A DNA stretch of 64,000 nucleotides. It comes from Georgenia_A wangjunii. Its GTDB lineage: Bacteria; Actinomycetota; Actinomycetes; Actinomycetales; Actinomycetaceae. Below the pieces are notes generated by a model. That model searched no databases. It saw only the letters and a program-made list of their open reading frames with translations, and was not told the origin of the DNA. Position numbers and translations under genes: made by a program. Where the stretch lies: NCBI RefSeq assembly GCF_036421915.1, contig NZ_JAZGOM010000002.1; one strand, written 5' to 3'. Below are positions 15,368-24,835 of this stretch, one piece after another (the stretch's first letter is position 1; each line of letters begins with the position of its first letter).

Positions 15368-16134
15368 TGGATGGTCACTCCTTCGATGGTGACGGGAAGT
15401 ACGGGCTGCTCGCTGCCCGGGACGGTGCCCTGCGACCCCACCTGCTGGAGGATCTCGAGCCCCTCGGTGATGGTGCCGAAGACGGAGTAGCCACCGGCCT
15501 CGTCCGACGGGAGGGTCACGTCGGCGAAGACGAGGAAGAACTGGCTGCCCATGGACTCGCCGTTGTTGCCCTGGCGCGCCATGGCGAGGGTGCCGGCGGG
15601 GTAGAGGTCGCCCTCGGGGGCGTTCTCGACGGGTCCGAAGCTGTAGCCCGGGCCACCGGTGCCGGTCGCCGTCGGGTCACCGCACTGGAGGAGCGAGGTC
15701 GGCAGGAGGCGGTGGCACCCCGTGCCGTCGTAGAAGCCGTCGCGGGCGAGGCGGAGGAAGTTGGCGGTGGCCTGCGGCGCGGCGGCGCCGTCGAGCTCGA
15801 TGCCGATGTCTCCGGCGCTCGTGCTGATCGTCACCTCCCACGTGCGGCCCTCGGCCTCGGCCGGGTCCGGCGCGGCGTCGTAGAGCTGCGGGTCCGTCGT
15901 CGGCAGCGGCTCGGGCGAGGCCGTCGCCTGCGGCTCGCTCGTCGAGCCGGGGTCGGTGGTCTCTCCGTCCGGCCGGTTGACGAGGATGAGCGCGATGACG
16001 ATCCCGACGACGACGATGCCGGCGATGACGAGGGCGATCGTGCGTCGCTGGCGCTGGTGGACGCGTCGGCGCGCCTCCCACTTCTCGTGGCGGCGCCGTT
16101 CGTACTCGCGCTGCTGCTTCGTGCCCGGGGCCAA
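15364..16134 (-). CDS. Membrane-anchored cyclophilin-type peptidyl-prolyl isomerase
   Basis: The 256-residue protein has a basic cytoplasmic N-terminus, one transmembrane anchor (about 32-52, TIALVIAGIVVVGIVIALIL), a Ser/Thr/Pro/Glu linker and an extracytoplasmic cyclophilin domain (about 97-256). The domain carries GFYDGTGCHRL, YPAGTLAMARQG, GSQFFLVFAD and YSVFGTITEGLEIL. Such enzymes help fold exported proteins. The usual active-site phrase FHRI/FMIQGGD is changed (CHRLLPTSLLQCGD), as in other actinobacterial anchored cyclophilins, so catalytic strength is uncertain. The TTG at 16134 was chosen because AGGAGG lies six bases upstream. The gene is coupled to the DUF349 gene. Confidence 0.9.
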   Translation of the reverse strand: MAPGTKQQREYERRRHEKWEARRRVHQRQRRTIALVIAGIVVVGIVIALILVNRPDGETTDPGSTSEPQATASPEPLPTTDPQLYDAAPDPAEAEGRTWEVTISTSAGDIGIELDGAAAPQATANFLRLARDGFYDGTGCHRLLPTSLLQCGDPTATGTGGPGYSFGPVENAPEGDLYPAGTLAMARQGNNGESMGSQFFLVFADVTLPSDEAGGYSVFGTITEGLEILQQVGSQGTVPGSEQPVLPVTIEGVTIQ

Positions 16135-16261
16135 CTGGACCTCCTCATGAGCGATGACGTGACGTACGCCACCGCGACGACTGATCGCGGGACAGTCTAG
16201 GCGGGCGCGGCCCCGCGCACTGCCGTCCCGGGCACGCAGAGGTCACAGGCTGGTCACGGCC

Positions 16262-16273
16262 TAGCCTGGAACG
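16262..16273 (+). promoter_or_regulatory. Leaderless-type -10 of the metallo-hydrolase gene
   Basis: TAGCCT at 16262-16267 is followed by six bases and the ATG at 16274. The region also separates the gene from the divergent PPIase gene. Confidence 0.5.
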
Positions 16274-16984
16274 ATGCTGATCCTCACCGTCCAGGCCCCG
16301 GTGTTCGCCACGAACTGCTATCTCCTCGCCCCGGCGGAGGGCGGCGAGGCGCTCGTCATCGACCCCGGCGCCGGCTCTGCCGCCGCCGTGCGCCGCACCC
16401 TCGACGAGCACCGCCTCACCGTGTCCAGGGTGGTCGGGACCCACGGGCACCCGGACCACGTGTGGGACGCCGCCGAGGTGGCCGGTGATGCTCCCGTCTA
16501 CCTCGGCGCGCCTGACCTGCCGCGCCTCGCGGACCCGGCCGGCGCGCTCGGTGCTCCGCTCGGGGCGATGTTCCGCTCCCTCACCGCCGGGCCGTGGCGG
16601 CGTCCGGCGCAGGGGTGGCCCCTGCCCGACGGCGGGCTCGCGCTGGCGGAGGGACTCGTGCTCGAGGCGGTGCCCGCCCCCGGGCACACGCCGGGCAGCA
16701 CCGTCCTCGTCCTCCGTCTCCCGGACGCCCGGCCGAGCGGCGACGACGCGTCGCCGGCGGCGGCTGACGTCCTCGCGTTCACCGGCGACGTCCTCTTCGC
16801 GGGCTCGATCGGCCGGTGCGACCTGCCCGGCGGTGACCCCGCCGTCATGGGTGCGACCCTGCGGGTGCTCGCCGGTGCCCTGCCCGGCCGTACGCGCCTG
16901 CTGCCCGGGCACGGCCCCGCCACGACGATGGACGCCGAGCGGGCGACGAACCCGCACCTGCGCGCGGCCCTCGGCGCGGCGTAG
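16274..16984 (+). CDS. Metallo-beta-lactamase-fold hydrolase (glyoxalase II-like)
   Basis: The 236-residue protein has the metal-binding motif HGHPDH (His57, His59, Asp61, His62), a further ligand in APGHTPGS (His138), FTGDVLF and the final PGHGP. These are hallmarks of the two-metal MBL-fold thioesterases such as hydroxyacylglutathione hydrolase. Many actinobacteria lack glutathione, so the true substrate is unknown. A homologue next to hisS is usual in actinobacteria. The gene has its own predicted leaderless promoter. Confidence 0.9.
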   Translation: MLILTVQAPVFATNCYLLAPAEGGEALVIDPGAGSAAAVRRTLDEHRLTVSRVVGTHGHPDHVWDAAEVAGDAPVYLGAPDLPRLADPAGALGAPLGAMFRSLTAGPWRRPAQGWPLPDGGLALAEGLVLEAVPAPGHTPGSTVLVLRLPDARPSGDDASPAAADVLAFTGDVLFAGSIGRCDLPGGDPAVMGATLRVLAGALPGRTRLLPGHGPATTMDAERATNPHLRAALGAA

Positions 16985-17056
16985 CGACCGGACGTGGAGC
17001 CGCCCACGGGCCGGGCGCCTCGCACCAGAACCGCCGGTGATGGGAGGATCGGCCCC

Positions 17057-18445
17057 ATGGCCCGCCCCACGCCCTTGTCCGGCTTCCCCGAATGGCTCCC
17101 CGCTGACCGCGCCGTCGAGGCGCACGTCCTCGACGTCCTGCGCCGCACCTTCGAGCTGCACGGGTTCGCGGGCATCGAGACGCGGGCCGTCGAGCCGGTC
17201 GAGGAGCTGCTCCGCAAGGGCGAGACCTCGAAGGAGGTGTACCTCGTCAGCCGCCTCCAGGAGGTGCACCCGGACGACGGCGGCGAGGACGTCTCGGCTG
17301 CGTCGGGCTCCGCCGCCGACCGCCGGCTCGGCCTCCACTTCGACCTCACCGTCCCGCTCGCCCGCTACGTGCTCGAGCACGCCGGCAAGCTCGCCTTCCC
17401 GTTCAAGCGCTACCAGATCCAGAAGGTGTGGCGCGGGGAGCGCCCCCAGGACGGCCGATTCCGCGAGTTCATCCAGGCCGACGTCGACGTCGTCGGCGCG
17501 GACGCCCTCCCGTTCCACTACGAGGTCGAGCTGCCGCTCGTCATGGCCGAGGCGCTCGCCGCCCTCCCGATCCCGCCGGTGCGCATCGCCGTCAACAACC
17601 GCAAGATCGCCCAGGGGTTCTACGAGGGCATCGGGCTCGCCGACGTCGAGGGCACGCTGCGCACGATCGACAAGCTCGCGAAGATCGGCCCCGACGCGGT
17701 CGCCGAGCTCCTCGAGCACGAGGCTGGGGCGACGCCCGAGCAGGCGCGTGCCGCGCTCGAGCTCGCCTCGATCACCGGGGCCGACGCCTCGGTGGCCGAG
17801 CGCGTGCGGGCGCTCGGCGTCAGCACGGACCTCCTCGAGGAGGGCCTCGGCGAGCTCGTCAGCCTCGTCGCGGCCGCCGCCGAGCGCGTGCCGGGCGTCG
17901 TCGTCGCCGACCTGTCGATCGCCCGGGGCCTCGACTACTACACCGGCTCCGTCTACGAGACGACGCTCGTCGGGCACGAGGACCTCGGCTCCATCTGCTC
18001 CGGTGGGCGGTACGACTCCCTCGCCTCCGACGGCACGCGCACCTACCCCGGTGTGGGCCTGTCCATCGGCGTGAGCCGGCTCGTCGCCCGCATCCTCTCC
18101 GGGGGGCTCGCGCGCGCCACCCGCGTCGTGCCGACCGCCGTCCTCGTCGCCGTGACGAACGAGGACGAGCGCCGCGCGAGCGACCGTGTCGCGGCCGCGC
18201 TGCGCAGCCGCGGCATCCCCGCCGAGGTCGCCCCCAGCGCCGCGAAGTTCGGCAAGCAGATCAAGCACGCCGACCGGCGCGGCATCCCGTTCGTGTGGTT
18301 CCCCGGCGCCAGCGAGGACGGCGACGCCGTCAAGGACATCCGCTCCGGGGAGCAGGTGGGCGCGGACGCCGCGACGTGGAGCCCGCCGGCGGACGACGTG
18401 CGGCAGCGCGTCGTAGCAGCGGTACCGGACCAGGACGAGCGATGA
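17057..18445 (+). CDS. hisS: Histidine-tRNA ligase
   Basis: This class II aminoacyl-tRNA synthetase charges tRNA-His. The 462-residue protein has motif 2 (QIQKVWRGERPQDGRFREF), the histidine-specific GLDYYTGSVYE and GGRYDSLA segments, and motif 3 (GVGLSIGVSRL), with a C-terminal anticodon-binding domain (about 360-462). The ATG at 17057 starts MARPTPLSGFPEWLP, the usual actinobacterial N-terminus; the longer open frame upstream is not conserved. It overlaps the next gene by four bases (ATGA). Confidence 0.96.
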   Translation: MARPTPLSGFPEWLPADRAVEAHVLDVLRRTFELHGFAGIETRAVEPVEELLRKGETSKEVYLVSRLQEVHPDDGGEDVSAASGSAADRRLGLHFDLTVPLARYVLEHAGKLAFPFKRYQIQKVWRGERPQDGRFREFIQADVDVVGADALPFHYEVELPLVMAEALAALPIPPVRIAVNNRKIAQGFYEGIGLADVEGTLRTIDKLAKIGPDAVAELLEHEAGATPEQARAALELASITGADASVAERVRALGVSTDLLEEGLGELVSLVAAAAERVPGVVVADLSIARGLDYYTGSVYETTLVGHEDLGSICSGGRYDSLASDGTRTYPGVGLSIGVSRLVARILSGGLARATRVVPTAVLVAVTNEDERRASDRVAAALRSRGIPAEVAPSAAKFGKQIKHADRRGIPFVWFPGASEDGDAVKDIRSGEQVGADAATWSPPADDVRQRVVAAVPDQDER

Positions 18446-20241
18446 GCACGGTGCGCGGCGTCGAGCGGGAGTCCGCGGGCACGCCCGAGGTCGTCGCCGC
18501 GCTGCGCGCCCTGCGCGACCTGCTGCGCGAGGTGCGGCTGCCCCTCGACGTCGTCGGCGCCGAGGCGGCGCGGGCGCAGCGGACCGCCGTCGTCGACCAG
18601 CTCGACGACTACGTCATCCCGCGCTTCGACCAGCTCGACGCCCCGCTCCTCGCCGTCGTCGGCGGTTCGACGGGCGCCGGGAAGTCGACCCTCGTCAACT
18701 CGCTCGTGCGGACGGAGGTCTCGACGTCGTCGGCCATACGTCCGACGACGCGCCGGCCCGTGCTCGTCCACCACCCCGACGACGCCGCGTGGTTCACGAG
18801 CACGCGCATCCTCCCGCAGCTCGCCCGCGTGCGCGTCGGCCAGGAGGCGGCGTCCGTGGCGCCCGACGACGTGACCGACCGCTCGGCCCTCCAGACCGAG
18901 CTCGAGCTGCGCGCCGCCGTCAGCGTGCCCCGCGGCCTGGCGCTCCTCGATGCCCCGGACATCGACTCCGTCGTCTCGGAGAACCGGGTGCTCGCCGGCC
19001 AGCTCCTCGCCGCCGCGGACCTGTGGCTCTTCGTCACGACCGCCGCACGCTACGCCGACGCCGTGCCGTGGGCGCTCCTGCGCGAGGCGGCCGCGCGCCG
19101 CGTCGTCGTCGGTGTCGTGCTCGACCGTGTGCCGCCGGGCACCGCCGGGGACGTGCGCGCCGACCTCGCACGGCACCTCGAGGTCGAGGGCCTCGCGCAC
19201 GCGCCGCTGTTCGTCGTCCCCGAGACGGCCCGGGACGCCCGGGGCATGCTCCCCGAGGGCGACGTCGAGCAGGTGCGGGCCTGGCTGGGCGGCCTCGCCC
19301 ACGACGCGAGCTCGCGTGCCGCCGTCGCACGGCAGACGCTCCTCGGGGCCCTCCACGCCGCGCTGCGCCGTACCCACGACGTCTCCGACGGCGCCCGCGC
19401 GCAGGTGGACGCGGCCACCGCCCTGGCCGACCACGTCCACGGCGCCTACAACGAGGGCGTCGACCGGGTCATGGCCGCCACGGAGGACGGGACGCTCCTG
19501 CGTGGGGAGGTCCTCGCGCGCTGGCAGGAGTTCGTCGGCACGGGGGAGTGGTTCCGCGGGCTCGAGGCGTCGGTCGGACGGCTGCGCGACCGGGTGACGG
19601 GGTTCCTGCGCGGCCGGCCGGCCCCCGCCGCCCGCGTCGCGGAGGCCGTCGAGTCGGGCCTCGTCACCCTCGTCGTCGCCGAGGCCGAGCGCGCCGCGCA
19701 GGACGTGCGCCGCCGCTGGCGCAGCGACCCCGCCGGGCGCGACCTGCTGACGACCGAGGACGAGGCCGACGACGGCGAGCCGCCCGCCCAGGTGCGAGCC
19801 CGGCTCGCCGAGCGCGTCGAGACCGAGGTCCGCGCGTGGCAGCAGGGCATCCTCGAGCGGGTCCGCGAGGAGGGAGAGGACCGGCGCACGCGCGCGCGCA
19901 TGCTCTCCCTCGGGGTCAACGTCTCGGGTGTCACGCTCATGCTCGTCGTCTTCGCCCTCTCGGGCGGCATCACCGGCGGTGAGCTCGGCGTCGCCGGCGG
20001 CACGGCGATCGTCGGGCAGAAGGTCCTCGAGATGGTCTTCGGGGACCAGGCGGTGCGCGACCTCGCCGAGGCCGCGCGGGTGGACCTGCGCGCACGGACC
20101 GGACGGCTCTTCGCGGAGGAGGCCTACGCGCGCACCGGCCAGCTCGACCGGCTGCGGATCGACCGCGGCGCCCCGGACGCGCTCGACGACGCCGTCGAGC
20201 ACGTCGTGGCCCGCCTCGCGGCCGCGGGGATGGCGCGGTGA
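18442..20241 (+). CDS. Dynamin-like GTPase, first of a tandem pair
   Basis: The 599-residue protein has a P-loop GGSTGAGKST (74-83), a switch I threonine in RPTTRRPV (about 102-103) and a G3 motif LLDAPDIDS (about 168-176). The G4 position, where N/TKxD is expected, reads VVLDRVPPG, so the base-specificity motif is degenerate. A long helical region follows. A paired hydrophobic stretch at about 487-534 (LMLVVFALSGGITGG) could insert in membrane, and a helical tail ends the protein. This domain order matches bacterial dynamin-like proteins that remodel or tether membranes. Together with the next gene it resembles the two-gene DynA/DynB arrangement described in Streptomyces, but orthology is not shown here. 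It is coupled to hisS and to the next gene. Confidence 0.78.
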   Translation: MSTVRGVERESAGTPEVVAALRALRDLLREVRLPLDVVGAEAARAQRTAVVDQLDDYVIPRFDQLDAPLLAVVGGSTGAGKSTLVNSLVRTEVSTSSAIRPTTRRPVLVHHPDDAAWFTSTRILPQLARVRVGQEAASVAPDDVTDRSALQTELELRAAVSVPRGLALLDAPDIDSVVSENRVLAGQLLAAADLWLFVTTAARYADAVPWALLREAAARRVVVGVVLDRVPPGTAGDVRADLARHLEVEGLAHAPLFVVPETARDARGMLPEGDVEQVRAWLGGLAHDASSRAAVARQTLLGALHAALRRTHDVSDGARAQVDAATALADHVHGAYNEGVDRVMAATEDGTLLRGEVLARWQEFVGTGEWFRGLEASVGRLRDRVTGFLRGRPAPAARVAEAVESGLVTLVVAEAERAAQDVRRRWRSDPAGRDLLTTEDEADDGEPPAQVRARLAERVETEVRAWQQGILERVREEGEDRRTRARMLSLGVNVSGVTLMLVVFALSGGITGGELGVAGGTAIVGQKVLEMVFGDQAVRDLAEAARVDLRARTGRLFAEEAYARTGQLDRLRIDRGAPDALDDAVEHVVARLAAAGMAR

Positions 20242-21842
20242 GGCGCCGCACCTCGCGCGCCGCCGAGACCAGCCTCGAGTCGAGGCTCGAGAGCCTCGCG
20301 CACGCCGTCGAGCTCGCCGAGGGGCGTGTGCCGGCCGACGCCCTGGCGGTGGCCGGCGCCCTCATCGAGCGGTCCGCGGAGCGCCAGCGCATCGGCGTCG
20401 GCCTCACGGTCGCCGCGCTCCTCGGGGCGACGGGGTCCGGCAAGTCGAGCCTGCTCAACGCCGTCGTCGGCGCGGACCTCGCCCGCGTCGACGCACGGCG
20501 CCCGACGACGACCCAGCCCCTCGGCGTCGTGTGGGGCGAGGCGAGCGCGACCGAGCTCCTCGACTGGCTCGACGTGCCGGACCGCCTCGAGCGCGGGCAC
20601 GACCCGCGCGGCCTCGACGGCCTCGTCCTCCTCGACCTCCCGGACATCGACTCGACGAGCGCGGCCAACCGCGCCGTCGCAGCGCGGCTCGCGCAGCGGG
20701 TCGACGCCCTCGTGTGGGTGCTCGACCCGCAGAAGTACGCCGACGGCGTCGTCCACGAGGAGTACCTCCAGGGGATGGCCGACCACGCCAGCGTCAGCGT
20801 CGTCGTCCTCAACCAGGTGGACCGCCTCGACCCGGGCGACGTGCCCGGCGTCGTCGACCACCTGCGCCGCCTGCTCGCGCAGGACGGGATGACCGGCGTC
20901 GAGGTGCTCCTCACCTCCGCGCGGGAGGGCACCGGCGTGGACGAGCTGACGCAGCGGCTGGCGACGGTCGCGGGGGCGGGGCGCGCGGCCCGCGACCGCC
21001 TGACGGCCGACGTCACGACCGCCGTCCGGACGATCGCCACGAGCAGCGGTGCCGACCTCAACGACGGGACGTCGGGAGAGGTGCCCGCGGAGGCGACGGA
21101 GGCGCTCACGAGCGCCGCGGCGCGCGCGGCGGGCGTGCCGACCGTGACGGCCGCCGTGCAGCGCGCGTACTCGCGGCGCGCCGCCCGGCACGTGGGGTGG
21201 CCCCCGGTGCGCTGGCTCGCCCGCCTGCGCCCCGACCCGCTGCGCCGCCTCCACCTCGAGGCGGGCGACGCGCCGACCTCGCTGCCGCCGGTCAGCGCCG
21301 CCCACTCCGCCGCCGTCACCGCCGGCGTGCACGACCTCGCGTGGTCGACCACCGGGCACCTGCCGGCGCGGTGGCGCGAGCGCGCGCTCACCGACGCCGA
21401 GGACGCCGTGCCGGGGCTCGTCGACGCCCTCGACCGCACCGTCGCCGGCACGGACCTGCGGCTCGGGCGCACGCCGGCGTGGTGGCGCGTGCTCGGCCTC
21501 CTCCAGGCCGTCCTCCTCACCGCGGCCATCGCCGGGGCCCTCTGGCTCGGGGCCCTCGCGGGAGCGGGGTACCTGCGGCTGCCGGTGCCGGAGACGCCCA
21601 TGGCGGGGCGCGTCCCGTGGCCGACGGCGCTGCTGCTCGGCGGGGTCCTCGCCGGGGTCCTCCTCGCCGTCATCGGCCGGGTCCTCGCCCGGTGGGGGGC
21701 ACGCCGGCGCGCCCGCGCCGCCCGGCGCGACCTCATGACGGGGGTCCGCGCGACCGTGGAGCGCTCCGTCGTCGTCCCGCTCGAGGCCGAGCTCGACCGC
21801 TACGCCGACTTCCGGACGGCGCTGCGGAGCGCGCGCGGCTGA
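20238..21842 (+). CDS. Dynamin-like/YfjP-like GTPase with two C-terminal membrane helices, second of the pair
   Basis: The 534-residue protein has the P-loop GATGSGKSS (63-71), switch I in RRPTTTQPLG, G3 LLDLPDIDST (about 131-140) and a canonical G4 VVLNQVD (Asn192-Asp195). It therefore keeps the guanine-specificity motif that its partner lacks. Two transmembrane helices lie near the C-terminus (about 420-448 and 460-485), followed by a basic, helical tail. The gene overlaps the preceding GTPase by four bases, implying stoichiometric expression and probably a hetero-oligomer. A role in membrane remodelling or cell division is inferred from dynamin-like relatives only. Confidence 0.78.
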   Translation: MRRRTSRAAETSLESRLESLAHAVELAEGRVPADALAVAGALIERSAERQRIGVGLTVAALLGATGSGKSSLLNAVVGADLARVDARRPTTTQPLGVVWGEASATELLDWLDVPDRLERGHDPRGLDGLVLLDLPDIDSTSAANRAVAARLAQRVDALVWVLDPQKYADGVVHEEYLQGMADHASVSVVVLNQVDRLDPGDVPGVVDHLRRLLAQDGMTGVEVLLTSAREGTGVDELTQRLATVAGAGRAARDRLTADVTTAVRTIATSSGADLNDGTSGEVPAEATEALTSAAARAAGVPTVTAAVQRAYSRRAARHVGWPPVRWLARLRPDPLRRLHLEAGDAPTSLPPVSAAHSAAVTAGVHDLAWSTTGHLPARWRERALTDAEDAVPGLVDALDRTVAGTDLRLGRTPAWWRVLGLLQAVLLTAAIAGALWLGALAGAGYLRLPVPETPMAGRVPWPTALLLGGVLAGVLLAVIGRVLARWGARRRARAARRDLMTGVRATVERSVVVPLEAELDRYADFRTALRSARG

Positions 21843-21894
21843 GCCTCACCCCACGTTCACCCGCACACCCCTGTTCTCTGCCGGACGTCGCTCG

Positions 21895-21906
21895 TACGCT
21901 CGGGGC
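21895..21906 (+). promoter_or_regulatory. Leaderless-type -10 of the alpha/beta hydrolase gene
   Basis: TACGCT at 21895-21900 is followed by six bases and the ATG at 21907, in the 64-base gap after the second GTPase gene. Confidence 0.5.
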
Positions 21907-22608
21907 ATGGACCTCATCCTCATCCCCGGCTTCTGGCTCGACGGCGCCTCGTGGGACGACGTCGCCGATCCGCTGCGCGCCGCGGGCCACACCGTCCACG
22001 CGCTCACCCTTCCGGGCCTGGAGTCGCGCGACGCCGACCGTGCGGGCATCGGGCTGCGCGACCACGTCGTCGCCGTCGTCGCCGTCGTCGACTCGTTGCC
22101 CGGGCCGGTCGTCCTCGTCGGCCACAGCGGCGGCGGCGCGATCGCGCACGCCGTGGTCGACGCCCGGCCCCAGGCGGTGGCGCGGGTCGTCTACGTCGAC
22201 AGCGGCCCCCTCGGCCACGGGGACGCCATCAACGCCGAGCTGCCCGCGGCCGGCGGCGAGGTCCCGCTGCCCGACTGGTCGGTCTTCGAGCCGGAGGACC
22301 TCACCGACCTCGACGAGGACCTGCGCGCCCGGTTCGCCGCGATGGCGGTCCCGCAGCCCGCGCGGGTGGCGAGCGACGCGCAGGTGCTCAGCGACGACGA
22401 GCGGCGCTACGACGTGCCGGTGACCGTCATCTGCTGCGAGTTCCCGAGCGAGCTCCTGCGCCAGTGGATGGACGCGGGCAACCCGTTCGCGGCTGAGCTC
22501 GCCCGCATCAAGGACGTCGAGATCGTCGACCTGCCCACGGGCCACTGGCCCCAGCTGACGCGACCGACGGAGCTCGCGGCGGCGATCCTCGCCGCCGTCG
22601 ACCGCTGA
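21907..22608 (+). CDS. Alpha/beta hydrolase
   Basis: The 233-residue protein begins with the oxyanion-hole region LILIPGFWLDGASWDD. It has the nucleophile elbow GHSGGG (Ser74) and a late histidine in PTGHWPQ (His213), the arrangement of the alpha/beta-hydrolase fold. The catalytic acid is not obvious but could be an Asp or Glu after strand 6. The substrate is unknown. It is transcribed from its own predicted promoter and ends at a strong bidirectional hairpin shared with the convergent helicase gene. Confidence 0.88.
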   Translation: MDLILIPGFWLDGASWDDVADPLRAAGHTVHALTLPGLESRDADRAGIGLRDHVVAVVAVVDSLPGPVVLVGHSGGGAIAHAVVDARPQAVARVVYVDSGPLGHGDAINAELPAAGGEVPLPDWSVFEPEDLTDLDEDLRARFAAMAVPQPARVASDAQVLSDDERRYDVPVTVICCEFPSELLRQWMDAGNPFAAELARIKDVEIVDLPTGHWPQLTRPTELAAAILAAVDR

Positions 22609-22628
22609 CCGGCGCCCCCAGGGACGAC

Positions 22629-22660
22629 GACGCCCCCCGGCCAGGCGGCCGGGGGGCGTC
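22629..22660. terminator. Bidirectional hairpin terminator between convergent genes
   Basis: A perfect 14-base inverted repeat (arms 22629-22642 and 22647-22660) has an AGGC loop and lies midway between the convergent hydrolase and DEAD-box genes. It can serve both strands. Confidence 0.85.
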
Positions 22661-22685
22661 GGTGACTCGGCTCAGCTCACCGGTG

Positions 22686-24575
<1,890 letters not shown>

Positions 24576-24835
24576 TTGATGCGGAGTGGGGTGCGATCGC
24601 CAGGTTGGGCGAGGCACCATCCGCACAAGGGCCCCCACACATGCGCCAACATCCGCTCGGGGCCTGGTTCTGCGGTCTGTGCACTCCAGGAACCACCAGG
24701 TTACCGGTACGGGGCCCACGGGGCACAGGAGGAGGCCCGGTGACCTTGGGCACACGGCCCCGGCCGGCGGGGCAACTAGGATCGTCGCGCGCCCGCCCGT
24801 CTCGCGGTGCGCCCACCGACCCGGAAGGACCCACC
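24576..24835. promoter_or_regulatory. Divergent intergenic region between the DEAD-box gene and aspS
   Basis: The 260 bases hold TAGGAT at 24777-24782, a probable -10 of aspS with a leader of about 47 bases and GGAAGGA at 24822-24828. On the minus strand TAACCT (24703-24698) is a possible -10 of the helicase, implying a leader of more than 100 bases. No other gene is seen. Confidence 0.4.

Noticed and set aside
16145..18268. Antisense open frame of 707 codons opposite the MBL gene and hisS
   Set aside because: Both sense genes carry complete catalytic motifs. The antisense product is Arg/Asp/Val-rich with no domain.
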